From NCBI GenBank assembly GCA_049613665.1, contig JBMZCV010000063.1, positions 1 through 24,510 of the forward strand: a stretch of 24,510 nucleotides of DNA, given 5' to 3'. Below, in pieces: positions 1-8,017 of the stretch. The first letter of the stretch is position 1. The number at the start of each line of letters is the position of its first letter. This stretch comes from JBMZCV01 sp049613665. Its GTDB lineage: Bacteria > Bacteroidota > Bacteroidia > Chitinophagales > UBA2359. The notes under the pieces are model-generated. The model saw only the letters and a list, made by a program, of their open reading frames with translations, did no database searches and had not been told where the DNA came from. The position numbers were made by a program, and so were the translations under genes.

Positions 1-61
1 TATTTTCGCATTTATTTTGGCTTACTTTTTGAGTTTATTTTTTATGCTAAAAGAAGAATAA
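1..61 (+). CDS. C-terminal tail of an IPTM-type surface protein (partial, 5' end outside window)
   Basis: The first 61 bases read in frame as the last 19 residues of a protein, ending in LSLFFMLKEE and a TAA stop at 59-61. Bases 1-55 are identical to 2146-2200, the 3' end of the RCC1-repeat gene that follows, so this is the end of a paralogue with the same last membrane segment. A perfect 15-bp hairpin with a T-run lies just downstream, as expected for the end of a transcription unit. What the rest of the protein carries cannot be known from this window. Confidence 0.75.
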   Translation, partial: IFAFILAYFLSLFFMLKEE

Positions 62-78
62 TACCAATGTTATTGTTC

Positions 79-126
79 AAAAATAATCCAAAAGGCTTAG
101 TTATTTAAGTTTTTTGGATTATTTTT
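79..126 (+). terminator. Rho-independent terminator after the partial upstream gene
   Basis: A perfect 15-bp inverted repeat (79-93 with 112-126, core AATAATCC/GGATTATT) encloses an 18-base loop and runs into a stretch of eight T. It starts 18 bases after the stop codon at 59-61. The A-rich left arm means it could also act on the other strand. Confidence 0.75.
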
Positions 127-199
127 TTTGCATAAACCTTGCCTACTGTCATATAATTTTTAAATTTAAAAATTATTTTTTAACAAATCATATTTATCT

Positions 200-2206
200 A
201 TGCATAATTTAAACAAATTGTTTATTTATTTACTGCTAAGTCTTTTGGTTTCCTTACCAGTTTTTGGTCAGCCCTTTGACTTCACAGGCTTATCTAGCCC
301 TTACTGTTCCGATGATGGCGTAGTAACACTAACAGGTAGTGCTGCTCCTTCAGGCACTTTTAGCGGTGTAGGTATCACAGACAATGGAGATGGCACTGCT
401 GTTTTCGACCCTAGCATGGCAGGTGCTGGCGGCAGTATCAATTATAGTCTTGATGCTTGGCAAAGTATTGAAACAGGATATATTCACAGTTTCGGCATTC
501 AATCTGATGGCAGTCTTTGGGCATGGGGAAATAATGTTTATAGTCAGTTAGGCAATGGCAGTACTACTGATTCCAATATTCCTATCCAGATAGGTAGTGC
601 TACTTGGCAAAGTATTGTAGCAGGAGGAGGAGGCCACAGTTTAGGTATTCAATCCGATGGTAGTCTTTGGGCATGGGGAAGGAATACTTTTGGGCAGTTA
701 GGCAATGGCAATATTGCGACTTCGAATATCCCTATTCAGATAGGTAGTGCTACTTGGCAAAGTATTGTAGCAGGATATGTTCACAGTTTAGGTATTCAAT
801 CCGATGGTAGTCTTTGGGCATGGGGAAGGAATAATAGTGGTCAGTTAGGCAATGGCAATAATAATGATTCCAATATTCCTATTCAGATAGGTACTGCCAC
901 CAACTGGCAAAGTATTGAAACAGGATATGTTCACAGTTTAGGTATTCAATCCAATGGCACACTATGGGCATGGGGAAGGAATCTTTCTGGTCAATTAGGC
1001 AATGGCAGTAATACTGATTCCAATATCCCTATTCAGATAGGTACTGCCACCAACTGGCAAAGTGTTATAGCAGCAGATAATCACAGTTTCGGTATTCAAT
1101 CCGATGGCACACTATGGGCATGGGGAAGGAATGTTAATGGTCAGTTAGGCAATGGCAGTAATACGACTTCCAATATCCCTATTCAGATAGGTAGTGCTAC
1201 TTGGCAAAGTATTGCAGCAGGATATGTTCACAGTTTAGGTATTCAATCCGATGGTAGTCTTTGGGCATGGGGAAATAATGGCAATGGTCAATTAGGCAAT
1301 GGCAATAATACTGATTCCAATATTCCTATTCAGATAAGTAGTGCCACCAACTGGCAAAGTGTTATAGCAGCAGCTAATCACAGTTTAGGTATTCAATCCG
1401 ATGGCAGTCTTTGGGCATGGGGAAGGAATAATTATGGTCAGTTAGGCAATGGCAGTACTACTGATTCCAATATTCCTGTTCAGATAGGATATTATGAAGA
1501 GTCCGTTATTGTCAATGTATGTAATGGTGCCATAGATATCAGCATTAGCGACCCTTGTAGTTGTGGCAATCCGCTCAATGTAATAGATGCTGCTGGAACA
1601 ATTGTGTTATTTCACGAAACAGTAAGTATCACAGCACCTGCTGGTCAAACTTGGAACTTGACACTCCTTAATAGCGGAGAAGCACTAGATATAAATGGTG
1701 TTGCTTTAGCATTGCCTGCCGCTTTGACAGAGACACCTGCTGGCTCTGGCAATTATGAGCTTGAATTTTACCATAGTCCAGATGTTGGCTACAATGCTAC
1801 TTTTAGCAATGGTGTTGCCGCCGATGACCAGATGATAGGCAATAGTTGTACATTTTGTTCGCCTATACCCACGATGTCGCAATGGGGTTTAATGATTTTG
1901 GGCTTGCTTTTTCTAACCCTCAGCAGCTTATTTTCTATGCAGTCTGAAGGTGTGTTAAACATTAAGTTTGTAAATACCGATGCTAGTTCCGTTAGACATT
2001 TTATTAATATGAGCGAGTTGCCTTTCAACAAAAGCTTGTACTTTCGTCTTTTGCTCTTGGTCTGTCTTTGCTTATGGCTTATGTTTAGTTTCGCTATTCA
2101 GTTTTTTGGCTACGAACTGACTACTGCCGATGTTCCAGGTAGTCTTATTTTCGCATTTATTTTGGCTTACTTTTTGAGTTTATTTTTTATGCTAAAAGAA
2201 AAGTAA
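200..2206 (+). CDS. Secreted/surface protein with seven RCC1-like repeats and IPTM-type C-terminal module
   Basis: A 668-residue protein. It opens with a signal peptide (hydrophobic stretch about residues 7-23, VFGQ cleavage region), then a short Saprospiria-type extracellular segment (GTFSGVGITDNGDGTAVFDP). Seven near-identical 48-50-residue repeats follow at about residues 87-430, each with WQS, HS-GIQSDG, LWAWG, QLGNG and NIPIQIG. This is the RCC1/ALKBH-type seven-bladed propeller pattern, so the protein probably forms one closed propeller outside the cell. After a cysteine-containing beta domain comes IPTMSQWG and a membrane helix, resembling the IPTL-CTERM sorting signal. Unlike a classical CTERM, about 85 further residues add two more hydrophobic helices (near LYFRLLLLVC and LIFAFILAYF). 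The ligand or partner is unknown. The start is the only ATG before the signal peptide. Confidence 0.85.
   Translation: MHNLNKLFIYLLLSLLVSLPVFGQPFDFTGLSSPYCSDDGVVTLTGSAAPSGTFSGVGITDNGDGTAVFDPSMAGAGGSINYSLDAWQSIETGYIHSFGIQSDGSLWAWGNNVYSQLGNGSTTDSNIPIQIGSATWQSIVAGGGGHSLGIQSDGSLWAWGRNTFGQLGNGNIATSNIPIQIGSATWQSIVAGYVHSLGIQSDGSLWAWGRNNSGQLGNGNNNDSNIPIQIGTATNWQSIETGYVHSLGIQSNGTLWAWGRNLSGQLGNGSNTDSNIPIQIGTATNWQSVIAADNHSFGIQSDGTLWAWGRNVNGQLGNGSNTTSNIPIQIGSATWQSIAAGYVHSLGIQSDGSLWAWGNNGNGQLGNGNNTDSNIPIQISSATNWQSVIAAANHSLGIQSDGSLWAWGRNNYGQLGNGSTTDSNIPVQIGYYEESVIVNVCNGAIDISISDPCSCGNPLNVIDAAGTIVLFHETVSITAPAGQTWNLTLLNSGEALDINGVALALPAALTETPAGSGNYELEFYHSPDVGYNATFSNGVAADDQMIGNSCTFCSPIPTMSQWGLMILGLLFLTLSSLFSMQSEGVLNIKFVNTDASSVRHFINMSELPFNKSLYFRLLLLVCLCLWLMFSFAIQFFGYELTTADVPGSLIFAFILAYFLSLFFMLKEK
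458..1487 (+). repeat. Seven in-frame tandem repeats of about 144-150 bp (RCC1-like)
   Basis: Seven units, each starting with a TGGCAAAGT codon group, are nearly identical at the DNA level, including whole shared blocks such as GGTATTCAATCC and TTAGGCAATGGC. Identity at synonymous positions points to recent duplication or ongoing gene conversion rather than old divergence. The number of units matches the seven blades needed to close a propeller. The variable positions cluster just after the WAWG motif and between LGNG and NIP. Confidence 0.9.
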
Positions 2207-2240
2207 TACCAACATTTATCTTTTCCAATAAAAAAACATA

Positions 2241-2273
2241 AAAGGGCAAGCATTTTCAAAGTGTTTGCCCTTT
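2241..2273 (+). terminator. Terminator after the RCC1-repeat gene
   Basis: The arms 2241-2252 and 2262-2273 (AAAGGGCAAGCA against TGTTTGCCCTTT) pair over 12 bp with one mismatch around a 9-base loop. The hairpin starts 35 bases after the stop codon. Only a short broken T-run follows, so efficiency is uncertain. Confidence 0.65.
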
Positions 2274-2358
2274 AATTTATCAAATTTATAAATCATTAAT
2301 TTATTTTTTTTGACCAAATGATTTCATTTAGAATGTTATTTAATTGCTAATAATTTAT

Positions 2359-2366
2359 TACCTTTG
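2359..2366 (+). promoter_or_regulatory. Candidate Bacteroidota -7 box (TACCTTTG)
   Basis: TACCTTTG matches the Bacteroidota housekeeping -7 consensus TAnnTTTG and lies 75 bases before the ATG of the YfiR-like gene. I see no TTG at the usual -33 spacing, so this is only half of the expected promoter. Confidence 0.4.
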
Positions 2367-2441
2367 TCACAAATTTATAAAGTTTCGACTTGAAAGAAAT
2401 TTTTATCAGCACCCTAAAGTTACATAACAAAAAAACGCAAC

Positions 2442-3104
2442 ATGTTTTACTGCAAACGAATATTATATTTCACATTTCTATTTTTGTGTTTACACACCTT
2501 ATTTTCGACAGCAATAGCTGAAGAAAAAAACAGTAAGGTTGTTATAAACGAAAAGTTGACTTGTAAAAAAGAAAAAAAGAGAAAAAGAGATGTTCCTAAT
2601 ACATGCAACCATGACCATTCTCATGACCACAAATCGATCGAAGTCAATTTGGAACAGAAGCTAACAGCTATTTACATGTATAAGATTTTGAATAATTATG
2701 CAATTTGGAATGAAAAAAATATAGAAAATGGCTTGAAAATAGCTGTCGTTGGCGACTACAACCAAGAATTGCTTGAAAAACTAAATTTGCTTTCCACCGA
2801 ATTAATACTTTCCAATTCAAAATTGCCTTTTGTAGTAGAAATTTGGAATGAAAACTTAGATATTAGCGACTATCACGCCATTTTTATTGGAGATACCGAC
2901 ACACCGTTATTTCAGAGCATAATACAAATAGCACATCAAAATGCTATTATTACTTTTAGCTCATTAAAAAACGACAAAATGTCTATGTTAGAGACAACGG
3001 TTCAATTTATGGTCATCAACAATAAGCTAAAATTTAGCCTTGCTCAAGAATCTGTCGGCAAACTTATTCAAGAAGATTTGTGGAAAAAAAGCCATAAACT
3101 TTAG
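2442..3104 (+). CDS. Secreted YfiR/HmsC-like (DUF4154) protein with a histidine-rich insert
   Basis: A 220-residue protein with a signal peptide (about residues 1-26, ending STAIA). The mature part follows the YfiR-like pattern: an initial helix (YMYKILNNYAIWNE), a first strand LKIAVVGD, the segment YHAIFIGDTD, then AIITFSSL, and the closing block MVINNKLKFSLAQES. YfiR proteins are periplasmic; the best-studied one controls a c-di-GMP cyclase. The ligand here is unknown and no cyclase or histidine kinase is adjacent. Between the signal peptide and the domain lies a lysine-rich stretch and a C-x-HDHSHDH cluster (residues 55-63), which could bind metal and is not part of the family core. The gene is a monocistronic unit bounded by terminators on both sides. 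Confidence 0.65.
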   Translation: MFYCKRILYFTFLFLCLHTLFSTAIAEEKNSKVVINEKLTCKKEKKRKRDVPNTCNHDHSHDHKSIEVNLEQKLTAIYMYKILNNYAIWNEKNIENGLKIAVVGDYNQELLEKLNLLSTELILSNSKLPFVVEIWNENLDISDYHAIFIGDTDTPLFQSIIQIAHQNAIITFSSLKNDKMSMLETTVQFMVINNKLKFSLAQESVGKLIQEDLWKKSHKL

Positions 3105-3120
3105 AAGTTATTTTTTCGGT

Positions 3121-3167
3121 AAAAAAAGTAGTCTTTACATTTACACATGTAAGGGCTACTTTTTTTT
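3121..3167 (+). terminator. Terminator after the YfiR-like gene
   Basis: The arms 3121-3140 and 3147-3167 (AAGTAGTCTTTACAT against ATGTAAGGGCTACTT) form a long hairpin with two G-U wobbles. It has an A-run on the left and an eight-base T-run on the right. It starts 17 bases after the stop codon. The A/T-flanked symmetry allows action on both strands. Confidence 0.8.
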
Positions 3168-3200
3168 AGGAGAAAAAACAATATTTTAAACACATTTTTT

Positions 3201-3208
3201 TAACTTTG
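3201..3208 (+). promoter_or_regulatory. Candidate Bacteroidota -7 box upstream of tsaD (TAACTTTG)
   Basis: TAACTTTG fits the TAnnTTTG consensus, lies 58 bases before the tsaD start and comes right after the preceding terminator, where a new promoter is expected. A clear -33 TTG is not visible. Confidence 0.5.
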
Positions 3209-3266
3209 TGCGTTTTTTACATTTATTTCAATAGGCAAAAAAAGCAACCAACAATCTTATAAGTTT

Positions 3267-4280
3267 ATGGCAACACCAACATATATTTTAGCCATCGAAT
3301 CGTCTTGCGATGATACTTCAGCAGCCGTTTTGAAAGATGGCAAAATCCTGAGCAATATTGTCGCTACTCAAAGCATACATGCTGCCTATGGCGGTGTTGT
3401 GCCAGAGCTAGCTTCGAGAGCTCACCAACAAAATATTATTCCTGTAGTACATGAAGCTTTGAAAAAAGCCAATATCGACAAACAAGATTTGAATGCAGTT
3501 GCTTTCACATTAGGGCCTGGACTTATCGGCTCATTGATGGTCGGCGTTTCTTTCGCCAAAGCTTTTGCACTTGCCCTCGACATTCCTATCATTACGGTCA
3601 ATCACATGAAAGCTCACATTTTGGCTCATTTCATCGACGAGCCAAAGCCACCATTTCCTTTTTTATGTCTGACTGTTTCGGGCGGACATACCCAAATTGT
3701 GAAAGTAACAAGCCATTTAGAAATGGAAGTCATAGGCGAAACCATAGATGATGCAGCAGGCGAGGCTTTCGATAAAATTGCGAAAACTCTAGGCTTAAAA
3801 TATCCGGGCGGCCCACTTTTGGACAAGCTCGCCCAAACGGGCAATCCCAAAGCATTTCTATTTCCACAGCCAAAATCTCATGGCGAATTCAATTTTAGCT
3901 TTAGCGGCCTAAAAACTTCGGTATTATATTTTGTGCATAAACAAAGCGAGAAAAACCCAAATTTTGTAGCCGAAAACCTCAACGATTTATGTGCTTCTGT
4001 TCAATATACTATCGTCAAAATATTGATGAAAAAAATTCAGAAAGCGGCCAAATACCACAACATTTACGATATTGCTATTGCAGGTGGCGTTTCTGCAAAT
4101 TCTGGTTTGCGAGCAGCCATCAATAATTTGGGTAAAAAGCCAAATTGGAATACTTACATACCGCAGTTTCAGTATTGCACCGATAATGCTGGCATGATTG
4201 CGATAACAGCTTATTTTCAATATCTCAACAATGATTTTGCAGCACAAAACGTAAAACCATTGGCCAGATTTAAAATTTAA
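3267..4280 (+). CDS. tsaD: tRNA N6-adenosine threonylcarbamoyltransferase TsaD
   Basis: TsaD transfers the threonylcarbamoyl group from threonylcarbamoyl-AMP to A37 of ANN-decoding tRNAs, in the cytoplasm, together with TsaB and TsaE. The 337-residue length is typical. Visible family marks are the N-terminal ILAIESSCDDT (ASKHA phosphate-1 loop), the metal-binding HMKAHILAH (H113 and H117), VSGGHTQIV, the glycine-rich KYPGGP and the C-terminal DNAGMIA with its metal-ligand aspartate. The other t6A genes are not in the window. The stop codon TAA lies within a TTAAGTG sequence that looks like the end of an interspersed repeat. An rsmI gene follows 80 bases downstream on the same strand. Confidence 0.97.
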   Translation: MATPTYILAIESSCDDTSAAVLKDGKILSNIVATQSIHAAYGGVVPELASRAHQQNIIPVVHEALKKANIDKQDLNAVAFTLGPGLIGSLMVGVSFAKAFALALDIPIITVNHMKAHILAHFIDEPKPPFPFLCLTVSGGHTQIVKVTSHLEMEVIGETIDDAAGEAFDKIAKTLGLKYPGGPLLDKLAQTGNPKAFLFPQPKSHGEFNFSFSGLKTSVLYFVHKQSEKNPNFVAENLNDLCASVQYTIVKILMKKIQKAAKYHNIYDIAIAGGVSANSGLRAAINNLGKKPNWNTYIPQFQYCTDNAGMIAITAYFQYLNNDFAAQNVKPLARFKI

Positions 4281-4313
4281 GTGTCAAAATATTTGAACGA
4301 ATCGGCTACTTAA
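4277..4313. repeat. Possible deletion remnant of the interspersed palindromic element
   Basis: This 37-bp stretch begins TTAAGTGTCAA and ends GGCTACTTAA, the same ends as the full-length elements elsewhere in the window, but the central palindrome is missing. The TAA stop of tsaD is part of its left end. The match is short, so it could be chance. Confidence 0.35.
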
Positions 4314-4360
4314 TTGAAAAAAAACAACTAAAAACCAAGCACTAAAAACTAAAAACTAGA

Positions 4361-5029
4361 ATGTTATACATCGTTCCAACGCCTATCGGCAACTTAGAAG
4401 ATATTACCTTACGAGCTTTGCGTATTTTGAAAGAAGCAGACATAATTTTGGCTGAAGATACACGAACTAGCGGCAAACTCTTGAAACATTATGGCGTAGA
4501 AACACGACTATCGGCTTATCATGCACACAATGAACATAGAGTTTTGGAGCGTATCATCGAACAGCTAAAGGCAGATAAAACCATAGCCTTGATTAGCGAT
4601 GCAGGAACACCAGCCATTTCAGACCCTGGATTTTTGTTGGTGCGTGAGTGCGTGCGTGAAAAAATTACCGTAGAATGTCTGCCTGGTGCAACGGCTTTTG
4701 TGCCAGCTTTAGTCAATTCGGCTTTGCCTTGCAATCGCTTTAGCTTCGAAGGTTTTTTGCCACAAAAAAAAGGTCGCAAAACGTGGCTAGAGAGTTTGAA
4801 AGAAGAAAAAAGGACGATGGTTTTTTATGAATCGCCTTATCGCTTGCTCAAAACATTAAAACAATTTGTAGATTATTTTGGGGAAGAACGTATGGCAAGT
4901 GTTTCGAGAGAACTGAGCAAGCTGCATGAAGAAAATGCAAGAGGAACATTAGCCGAACTCGTAGAGCATTTTGGCCAGAAAACGAAAATAAAAGGCGAAA
5001 TTGTGATTGTTTTGGAAGGGAAAAATTAG
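4361..5029 (+). CDS. rsmI: 16S rRNA (cytidine1402-2'-O)-methyltransferase RsmI
   Basis: RsmI methylates the 2'-hydroxyl of C1402 in the decoding centre of 16S rRNA, using S-adenosylmethionine. The 222-residue protein shows the tetrapyrrole-methylase fold signatures: YIVPTPIGNLEDIT at the N-terminus, LAEDTRTSGKLL (about residues 30-41), the SAM-binding loop ISDAGTPAISDPG (about 79-91) and PGATAFVPALVNS. MVFYESPYRLLKTL and the late SRELSKLHEE are also as in RsmI. It is somewhat shorter than E. coli RsmI because the small C-terminal helical extension is absent. It lies 80 bases after tsaD and may share its transcript. Confidence 0.95.
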   Translation: MLYIVPTPIGNLEDITLRALRILKEADIILAEDTRTSGKLLKHYGVETRLSAYHAHNEHRVLERIIEQLKADKTIALISDAGTPAISDPGFLLVRECVREKITVECLPGATAFVPALVNSALPCNRFSFEGFLPQKKGRKTWLESLKEEKRTMVFYESPYRLLKTLKQFVDYFGEERMASVSRELSKLHEENARGTLAELVEHFGQKTKIKGEIVIVLEGKN

Positions 5030-5277
5030 GTTCAAAACACTGACTGAATCAAGGATAAAAAATGAAAAAAACAGCCTTTTTGCTAAAAATATCATTTCCA
5101 ATCTCTTGTTTATAAAATTATAAATCGTACTTCTTATCAGAAAAAAGCAAGAATAACACATTAAATTTGTTAAATCAAACATAATGCTTATCTTACGTTC
5201 TCAAAAAAAATTGCAAAGTAATAGGCAAGCAATAGCCATATAAACAATAACTTAACAACTGAAAAAAAACACAACTT

Positions 5278-7053
5278 ATGAGCGACTTGTTGCTAGAAGT
5301 AAAAAACTTGAAAACATATTTTCATGTAGAAAAAGGAACAGTAAAAGCGGTTGATGATATTAGCTTTACGCTAAAAAAAGGCGAAACACTGGGAATTGTA
5401 GGTGAGTCTGGTTCAGGAAAATCTGTTACCTCACTTTCTGTGATGCGACTTATTCCAACACCACCTGGAGAATTTGCTGGCGGCGAAATCATTTATCACA
5501 ACGAAGAAGGCAAAGCCATCAATTTGCTAGATTTGCCTATCGAAAAGATGCGTGAATATCGAGGAAACGATATTGCGATGATTTTTCAAGAGCCAATGAC
5601 TTCCTTAAACCCTGTTTTTACTTGTGGCTATCAAGTGGTAGAAGCCATTACTTTACACCAAAATGTAACCGATGAGGAGGCAAAAAAAATTACAATTGAG
5701 CTATTTGACCAAGTAAAATTGCCTAATCCAGAACGTGTTTTCGATGCTTTTCCGCATGAGCTTTCTGGTGGTCAAAAGCAAAGAGTAATGATTGCGATGG
5801 CGATGTCTTGCAAACCAAATTTACTGATTGCAGATGAGCCTACAACTGCCCTTGACGTAACCGTTCAAAAGCGTATTTTGAAGTTGATGAACGATTTGCA
5901 AAAAGAAAAAGGAATGTCGGTGGTGTTTATCACACACGATTTGGGCGTAATTGCTGAAATTGCCGATAGAGTTGTGGTGATGTATAAAGGAAAAATCGTA
6001 GAACAAGGCAGCGTTCACGAAATTTTTACCAATCCGAAACACCCTTACACAAAAGGTTTGTTGGCCTGCCGTCCTCCGCTCGATAGAAGGCTTCGCAAAT
6101 TGCCAACGGTAAGAGACTTTATGGAGATAGGAAAAAAAGGCGAAATCATTGAAAAGCACAGTTCCATAGAAGATGCTCTAAAGTCGGTGGAAGTGAAGCC
6201 AGAAGAGACCCAACAGCGATATGCCAATTTGATGAAAGGCGAGCCTATTTTACAAATTAAAAACCTGAAAACGCATTTCGTAACCAAAAAGAGTTTTTTC
6301 GGCAAGCCTCTATCGTGGGTAAAGGCAGTAGATGATGTTAGCTTTGATGTATATGAAGGCGAAACAATGGGACTTGTAGGCGAATCGGGTTGTGGAAAAA
6401 CAACACTTGGCAGAAGTCTTTTGCGACTTGTACCAACCACAGGCGGCCAAGTTATTTATAAAGGCAAGCATATCCTCGACCTTAGCAAAGGCGACATGAA
6501 AGATATGAGACGCAACATGCAAATCATTTTTCAAGACCCCTACTCTTCTCTCAATCCTCGTATGACTATTGGCGATAGCATTATCGAACCTATGCAGATT
6601 CATGGAATGATGAGCAACAACAAAGACCGCTTAAATAAAGCCGCCGAATTATTGACAACTGTGAGCATGATGCCAGAGCATCTAAATCGCTATCCACATG
6701 AGTTTTCTGGTGGCCAACGACAACGTATTTGTATTGCTCGTGCTTTGGCACTCGAACCAGAGTTTATTGTATGCGATGAGTCTGTTTCGGCACTTGATGT
6801 TTCGGTGCAGGCACAGGTTTTGAATCTATTGATTGATTTGCGAGAAAAATTTAAATTTACCTACATCTTTATCTCACACGATTTATCGGTAGTAAAATTT
6901 ATGAGCGATAGAATGGTAGTAATGAATAAAGGAAAAATTGAAGAAATGGGTATTGCTGATGATATTTATTATCGTCCACAACGAGAATATACCAAAGCTT
7001 TGATTGCAGCTATTCCAAGAGGCATTGAAGCTAATACAAGCAAGAATAAATAG
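5278..7053 (+). CDS. Oligopeptide/dipeptide-type ABC transporter, two ATP-binding domains fused
   Basis: A 591-residue protein with two complete nucleotide-binding domains in tandem, homologous to fused DppD-DppF/OppD-OppF proteins (GsiA/YejF type). Domain 1 has Walker A GESGSGKS (42-49), signature LSGGQ (about 162) and IADEPTTALD. Domain 2 has GESGCGKT (from about 368), FSGGQRQR (about 476) and VCDESVSALDVS. The motif after the first domain, HPYTKGLLACRPP, is the typical OppD/DppD C-terminal extension that contacts the permease. The second Walker B reads CDESVSALD, where most family members have CDEPVSALD. The permeases and binding protein are not adjacent, so the substrate cannot be named beyond the peptide-type family. 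The gene is followed by a repeat element and a terminator. Confidence 0.93.
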   Translation: MSDLLLEVKNLKTYFHVEKGTVKAVDDISFTLKKGETLGIVGESGSGKSVTSLSVMRLIPTPPGEFAGGEIIYHNEEGKAINLLDLPIEKMREYRGNDIAMIFQEPMTSLNPVFTCGYQVVEAITLHQNVTDEEAKKITIELFDQVKLPNPERVFDAFPHELSGGQKQRVMIAMAMSCKPNLLIADEPTTALDVTVQKRILKLMNDLQKEKGMSVVFITHDLGVIAEIADRVVVMYKGKIVEQGSVHEIFTNPKHPYTKGLLACRPPLDRRLRKLPTVRDFMEIGKKGEIIEKHSSIEDALKSVEVKPEETQQRYANLMKGEPILQIKNLKTHFVTKKSFFGKPLSWVKAVDDVSFDVYEGETMGLVGESGCGKTTLGRSLLRLVPTTGGQVIYKGKHILDLSKGDMKDMRRNMQIIFQDPYSSLNPRMTIGDSIIEPMQIHGMMSNNKDRLNKAAELLTTVSMMPEHLNRYPHEFSGGQRQRICIARALALEPEFIVCDESVSALDVSVQAQVLNLLIDLREKFKFTYIFISHDLSVVKFMSDRMVVMNKGKIEEMGIADDIYYRPQREYTKALIAAIPRGIEANTSKNK

Positions 7054-7060
7054 CTAAGAA

Positions 7061-7165
7061 TTAAGTGCCAAGCACTATTTGATAAACGGTCGCTTCATTG
7101 CTAACGCATTGATTTTCAGCGTGTTAGCTTCAACGAGATGATATTTATTTTTGTCTGACTACTTA
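7061..7165 (+). repeat. Interspersed palindromic element, copy A (105 bp)
   Basis: It begins TTAAGTGCCAAGCACTATTT and ends GACTACTTA, giving short inverted ends. The centre (7100-7128) is a 29-bp imperfect palindrome, GCTAACGCATTGATTTTC then AGCGTGTTAGC. The same layout and ends occur in copies B to E. It sits between the stop codon of the double ATPase gene and its terminator, so it should be transcribed as a hairpin in the 3' untranslated region. Confidence 0.8.
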
Positions 7166-7175
7166 GTTATAAAAT

Positions 7176-7213
7176 AAAAAGCATTCTATCAAATTTCTGA
7201 TAGAATGCTTTTT
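7176..7213. terminator. Bidirectional terminator between convergent genes
   Basis: A perfect 16-bp stem (7176-7191 with 7198-7213, core GCATTCTATCA/TGATAGAATGC) has a six-base loop, with an A-run before and a T-run after. It lies between the plus-strand ABC gene and the minus-strand CoA-transferase gene and can serve both. Confidence 0.85.
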
Positions 7214-7295
7214 TTATTTGAGTAGGTATTAAAAACCTACCGCTATTGAGCTTTCAATAGCAAAAAAAACAAATTCGATGTGTGCAAAGAGCATT

Positions 7296-7991
7296 TTAAG
7301 CCTTACTTACCGTTCTTTGTTCAATACGCTTTTCGTAATCTGTGCCTTGAAAAATCCGTTGTACAAAAATACCAGGCGTATGAATTTCATTTGGATTGAG
7401 CGTACCATTTGGCACAAGTTCCTCCACTTCCACAATCGTAATTTTGCCAGCCATCGCCATCATAGGATTAAAATTTCTTGCCGTAGCCTTAAAAATTAAA
7501 TTACCTGCATGGTCGCCTTTCCAAGCTTTCACTAGAGCAAAATCGGCACGCAAGCCAAGTTCCATAATACACTTACGGCCATTAAAATCTCTTACTTCTT
7601 TGCCTTCAGCTACTTCCGTTCCATAGCCTGTTGCGGTATAAAAAGCAGGAATGCCAGCACCACCTGCTCGTATGCGTTCCGACAATGTACCCTGCGGCAC
7701 AAGGTCAATTTCGAGTTCGCCAGCCAATACCTGCCGTTCAAATTCTGCATTTTCGCCCACATAAGACGAAATCATCTTTTTTATTTGCCGAGTTTGTAAG
7801 AGAAGACCCAAGCCAAAATCATCTACTCCTGCATTGTTGGAAACGCAAGTTAAATTAGTGACTCCTTTACGCACCAAAGCCGCAATAGCATTTTCGGGAA
7901 TACCACACAAGCCAAAACCGCCCAACATAAGCGTCATGTCACTTTTTATATCTTGAATGGCCACATCAGCATTAGCAACTACTTTATTCAT
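7296..7991 (-). CDS. scoA: 3-oxoacid CoA-transferase subunit A (orphan)
   Basis: A 231-residue protein of the class I CoA-transferase alpha family (ScoA/AtoD/PcaI type), which moves CoA from succinyl-CoA to acetoacetate or a related 3-oxoacid. Marks are MLGGFGLCGIPENAI near the N-terminus (the CoA-transferase 1 glycine-rich site), CVSNNAGVDDFGLG, LVPQGTLSERIRAGGAGIPAFYT and the late FNPMMAMAGKITIVEVEE. The catalytic glutamate of this enzyme class is carried by subunit B, which normally follows directly. Here the next 240 bases downstream hold only a terminator and a repeat, so no B subunit is present and the pair must be completed elsewhere in the genome. A divergent Rid-family gene lies upstream. 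Confidence 0.92.
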   Translation of the reverse strand: MNKVVANADVAIQDIKSDMTLMLGGFGLCGIPENAIAALVRKGVTNLTCVSNNAGVDDFGLGLLLQTRQIKKMISSYVGENAEFERQVLAGELEIDLVPQGTLSERIRAGGAGIPAFYTATGYGTEVAEGKEVRDFNGRKCIMELGLRADFALVKAWKGDHAGNLIFKATARNFNPMMAMAGKITIVEVEELVPNGTLNPNEIHTPGIFVQRIFQGTDYEKRIEQRTVSKA

Positions 7992-8017
7992 TTTGTTTAT
8001 TTATAAGATATGTTAGA

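Noticed and set aside
5030..5277. Possible regulatory RNA or riboswitch before the double ATPase gene
   Set aside because: The 248 bases are AT-rich with no clear conserved fold, terminator or -7 box that I can identify.
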